Shown here one piece after another: positions 61,193 to 64,000 of a DNA stretch of 64,000 nt (within the stretch, counting starts at the first letter, position 1; each line of letters opens with the position of its first letter). The position numbers and the translations under genes were made by a program. The notes under the pieces are model-generated. The model ran no database searches. It was not told where the DNA came from and saw nothing but the letters and a program-made list of their open reading frames with translations. The DNA comes from Teratosphaeria epicoccoides (lineage: Eukaryota > Ascomycota > Dothideomycetes > Mycosphaerellales > Teratosphaeriaceae): positions 372,001 through 436,000 of the forward strand of contig JADDMT010000012.1 in assembly GCA_021401465.1 (NCBI GenBank), written 5' to 3'.

Positions 61193-64000
61193 ATGCGATC
61201 CTCGCCACAAGTTTCAGGAGCGAGAATTGTGGGCATGCTCGCTCTTCTGTCGACTGTCCAAGCACAGAGCGTACAAGGCGCAGCATTTCACAATGGCAGT
61301 GGATCAGTTGGTGCTGCTTCTTACTCACTTGTAGACAGCTACGATCCGACCAACGGCTTTTTCGACAAGTTCAATTTCTACAGCGTCAGTTGTCTCGAGC
61401 AGGTCACGTTTAAATAACCAGAGCTGATCAGCAACTCAACAGGGATTGGATCCGGGCACAGATGGCCATGTCTAGTTCGTAAGATCAGTATCTGCTTTTT
61501 AGGTCCAATGCTAATGCCGTCAGCTATGTCAACCAAAGCGTAGCAACCGCCAATGGATTCGTCAGCATCACATCGAACAATACGGCTAAAATCATACCAG
61601 ACACAGCCAACAAATGGCCAAGAGGCGGCAGTGGTAGACCTAGTGTCCGCATCATCTCAGACAACACTTACACACATGGCCTCTTCATCGCGGACTTCAA
61701 GCACATGCCGTGGGGCTGCGGCACCTGGCCTGCGTATTGGCTGCTCGGACCCAATTGGCCCTACAATGGCGAAGTCGACATCATTGAGGGTGTTAACAAT
61801 GTCGAAACGGACTTCGTGACGCTGCACACAGGACCGAATTGCTCTATTGCTGGATCTGGCCAGCTGGGAACAAACGATGCCACCAATTGCGACAGCTCGG
61901 GCGGTCGCAACGGCTGCGGATCCGTTCTGAGCAATGCAGCGATCCCAAACAACTACGGCGATCAATTCAATAGCATCGAAGGTGGTATCTATGCTACAGA
62001 GTGGACCAGCTCGTACATCAAGACATGGTTCTTTCCTCGGGGCTCAATTCCGTCGGACATCACGAGTGGTAGCCCCGTGCCTGGATCATCTGCATGGGGC
62101 ACGCCAGCAATGAACGCGCAAGGCTCATGCGACATTGACAGCTCTTTCAATAATATGAGCATAATCATCAACATCGACTTCTGCGGCTCTTGGGCTGGCC
62201 AGGTGTACAGCCAATACGCGAGTTGCCCTCAAAATGCCTCTGCAAGCAACTCGTTGGACTCATGCGTGGACTTTGTCGGCAATAACCCGACGAACTTCAC
62301 GCAAGCCTATTTCGAGATCAATTCTATTAAGGTCTATCAGATGCCTGAAGGTGCAATGGCGAGCAGTTCATACAGCACCAGTCTGTTCACTGTGACGCCG
62401 AAAACAAGCATTACGGTGGATTTGGCTCTAGGCTCGTCGACGAGCGTGTCGAGCTCAGCGTACACTGGACCTGTCTCCAGTAACACGACCACATCTGCTG
62501 CAATCATGCCGACATCCAATCGTTTGAGCACGTCTGGAAGTACTGGCTCCAGCATATCGGGAAGCGCTACCGCTTCGTCCGCTGTTCCGGCAGCCCAAAC
62601 ATCGCTCACGTGCCCGTCGTCCAACGGCACAACTCTGTCAGACACGCAAGGCAATCAGTACATATTGCTGTGCGGCGTCGGGACCAACGATGATGCCTCG
62701 TTCAATAGCTCATATGTTGACTCTATCTCTGCTTGCGTTGACTCCTGCGGCAAAAATACTGGATGCGTCAATGCGGAGTACATTGAGGGCAGTGGTGCTT
62801 GCTACTTCAAAGCTACGTATACTACTCCAATGACCATGGATGGCGATGATACTGTTGTACTTTTGAGTGCGTACGGCGCCTTTAGCATTTCGTCGAGTGT
62901 CGTTGGGACGCCTGCAACTACCGAATCGAGTGTCGCTTCCACGGGCACTACCCCATCGACAGGAATCAGCATTTCGAGGACGTCTTCCGTCCCTGCTCCA
63001 ACCACGAGTCAGAGTCTCTCGGGCTCGTCTGCATCGACGATTACTTCTGCTTCGAGCTCCACCACTTCATTCAATTCAGTGACTTACAGCTATACCTATT
63101 ATACGACAGATTCGACCGGAAGCACATTAACGCAGACAGGCAGTGCCACGCTAGCATCATCTGCTTCGGCCTGTCCAACGGCAACAGCCGATGCATGCAG
63201 CTCAAATGGTGCTCCAAACGCCTGTTCCGATTTTAATGGTGCTATATATGCTGTGCAGTGCGGTGTAGTATACAACGGCACGGTGCTCAACCCATCGTCT
63301 GGCAGCAGAAAGAGCAAGCGGTATTTCCTTGAGCCGTTGAAGGCCGAGAAGAGGCAGCAAGTTGCAGGAAGCTACACCGAATGTGAGGAAGACTGTGATG
63401 CAAACTCACAATGTGAGGCATTCAATTATGTTGGAGATGAATGCACATTGATTGCCGATGTCACCGGTACATCGTATAAGCCCGGTGCCGTCGCTGGTAC
63501 TCAGATCTCTCCTGCTACAGCTGCCACAATCACGACGACGGATTCAGCGGGCACGGCCTGGTCGACAGCCTGGTCATGGTCGACAAGCTTTTCTGCCTGG
63601 TCGACGAGCACGGCTTGGTCGACAGGCGAAACTTGGTCGACAAGCACCTTTTGGTCATCAGCCACAGAGCTTTCCGGCCTGAACGCGACACTGAGTTCCG
63701 GTTCGGCCGCGACTGGGACTGCGACGGCAGGCAATGGCACCTGTAGCCTGCAGTGTCCAGGCGCAGCAGGCCAGACGTGCACTGACTCCAATGGCATGAC
63801 CTATACCTATGGATGCAGCGCCAGCTTTGCGGGCGGCGATCTCACGAATTTCACTGGCACTTCGTTTGCAGACTGTCTGCCAAGTTGCGACGCGATGTCG
63901 GCTTGCGTAGGCGTGGAATTCGACAATACCACCTCGACCTGCTATCTGAAGTCCTCGTTCAGTGGAACACAGACAGCGAACGGATACTTCATCTATGGTA
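61193..64000 (+). CDS. Secreted GH16 glucanase with PAN-like modules, 3' cut
   Basis: A signal peptide (MRSSPQVSGARIVGMLALLS, TVQAQS) precedes YSLVDSYDPTNGFFDKFNFY. After two introns comes a GH16 domain: YVNQSVATANGFVSI, GLFIADFKHMPWGCGTWPAY, NGEVDIIEGVNN with both catalytic Glu, TLHTGPNCSIAGSG and FCGSWAGQVYSQYA. It acts on beta-1,3(4)-glucans. Ser/Thr-rich linkers follow and three Cys-rich apple/PAN-like modules (SISACVDSCGKNTGCVNAEY; TECEEDCDANSQCEAFNYVG; FADCLPSCDAMSACVGVEFD). The frame is open to the window end. Exon 1 is 61193-61384 and exon 3 begins at 61534 after a good intron (61479-61533). Exon 2 is problematic: the conserved reading GLDPGTDGHV (from 61443) meets TAG, whereas an acceptor at 61431 keeps an open frame but an odd peptide. 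Confidence 0.85.
63550..63665 (+). repeat. AWST-type degenerate coding repeat
   Basis: In the GH16 protein linker the words tggtcgaca/tggtcgacg recur, encoding seven or so Trp-Ser-Thr units (TAWSTAWSWSTSFSAWSTST, AWSTGETWSTSTFWSS). The linker is Trp-rich, unlike usual Ser/Thr linkers. Confidence 0.85.

Noticed and set aside
1..64000. Search by eye for tRNA genes, transposon ends, telomeric repeats and CRISPR-like arrays
   Set aside because: No tRNA B-box-like block with a foldable partner, no long terminal repeats and no regularly spaced direct repeats outside coding repeats were noticed; a tRNA or repeat-finding program would be decisive.

Overview
The window is nuclear DNA of a filamentous ascomycete (Pezizomycotina), most likely a dothideomycete. 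Genes are densely packed on both strands. Introns are short (about 40-150 bp) with GTRNGT-like donors, CTGAC/CTAAT-type branch sites and YAG acceptors. Products include EAF6, SNT2, UTP23, an ANCHR-like B-box protein, 2EXR/F-box-like proteins, a LysM protein, a GH16 glucanase with apple/PAN-like modules and a giant DUF3659 'LEA-like' protein. I saw no tRNA, rRNA, transposon ORF or CRISPR. Family names rest on motif recognition by eye; no database search was run.

Layout. 0-12 kb: ALG12 (cut by the window start) converges on a four-exon VOC/glyoxalase gene whose CDS overlaps it; then a one-TM hypothetical, an unresolved minus-strand stretch, the B-box protein, a PPIL1-type cyclophilin, two small genes, a PWI/RS splicing factor and a vacuolar M20 carboxypeptidase. 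12-14.3 kb: two low-confidence, lysine/glutamate-rich minus-strand genes. 14.8-22.2 kb: VPS33 and histidyl-tRNA synthetase diverge from a G-rich promoter, followed by EAF6 and UTP23. 22.5-33.2 kb: a DUF726 hydrolase (Mil1/TMCO4-like), a five-exon Dabb-domain gene carrying a 28-nt G run in an intron, and the 1743-residue DUF3659 repeat protein. 34-46 kb: an unresolved minus-strand gene, an IQM-like calmodulin-binding protein, an HTH/polyQ protein and the chromatin reader SNT2.

47-64 kb: dihydrouridine synthase DUS2, a D-2-hydroxyacid dehydrogenase and a LysM protein lead into an accessory stretch (about 51.5-56.6 kb). That stretch holds three 2EXR/F-box-like paralogues, two of them broken, and a further decayed locus. 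Housekeeping content then resumes with OPA3-like, an unknown conserved protein, a predicted mitochondrial protein, CDC26 and a secreted GH16 enzyme that runs off the end.

Most genes are independent housekeeping units: N-glycosylation, vacuolar tethering, translation, chromatin, ribosome biogenesis, tRNA modification and APC/C. No biosynthetic cluster or defence island is evident. The unusual material is the DUF3659 higher-order repeat, the decaying 2EXR cluster, an in-frame coding-like extension behind the SNT2 stop, possible dual-localisation starts in HisRS, and the modular GH16 protein with dibasic sites. Many gene models were rebuilt by joining exons by eye; exon limits are given so they can be tested with RNA-seq.
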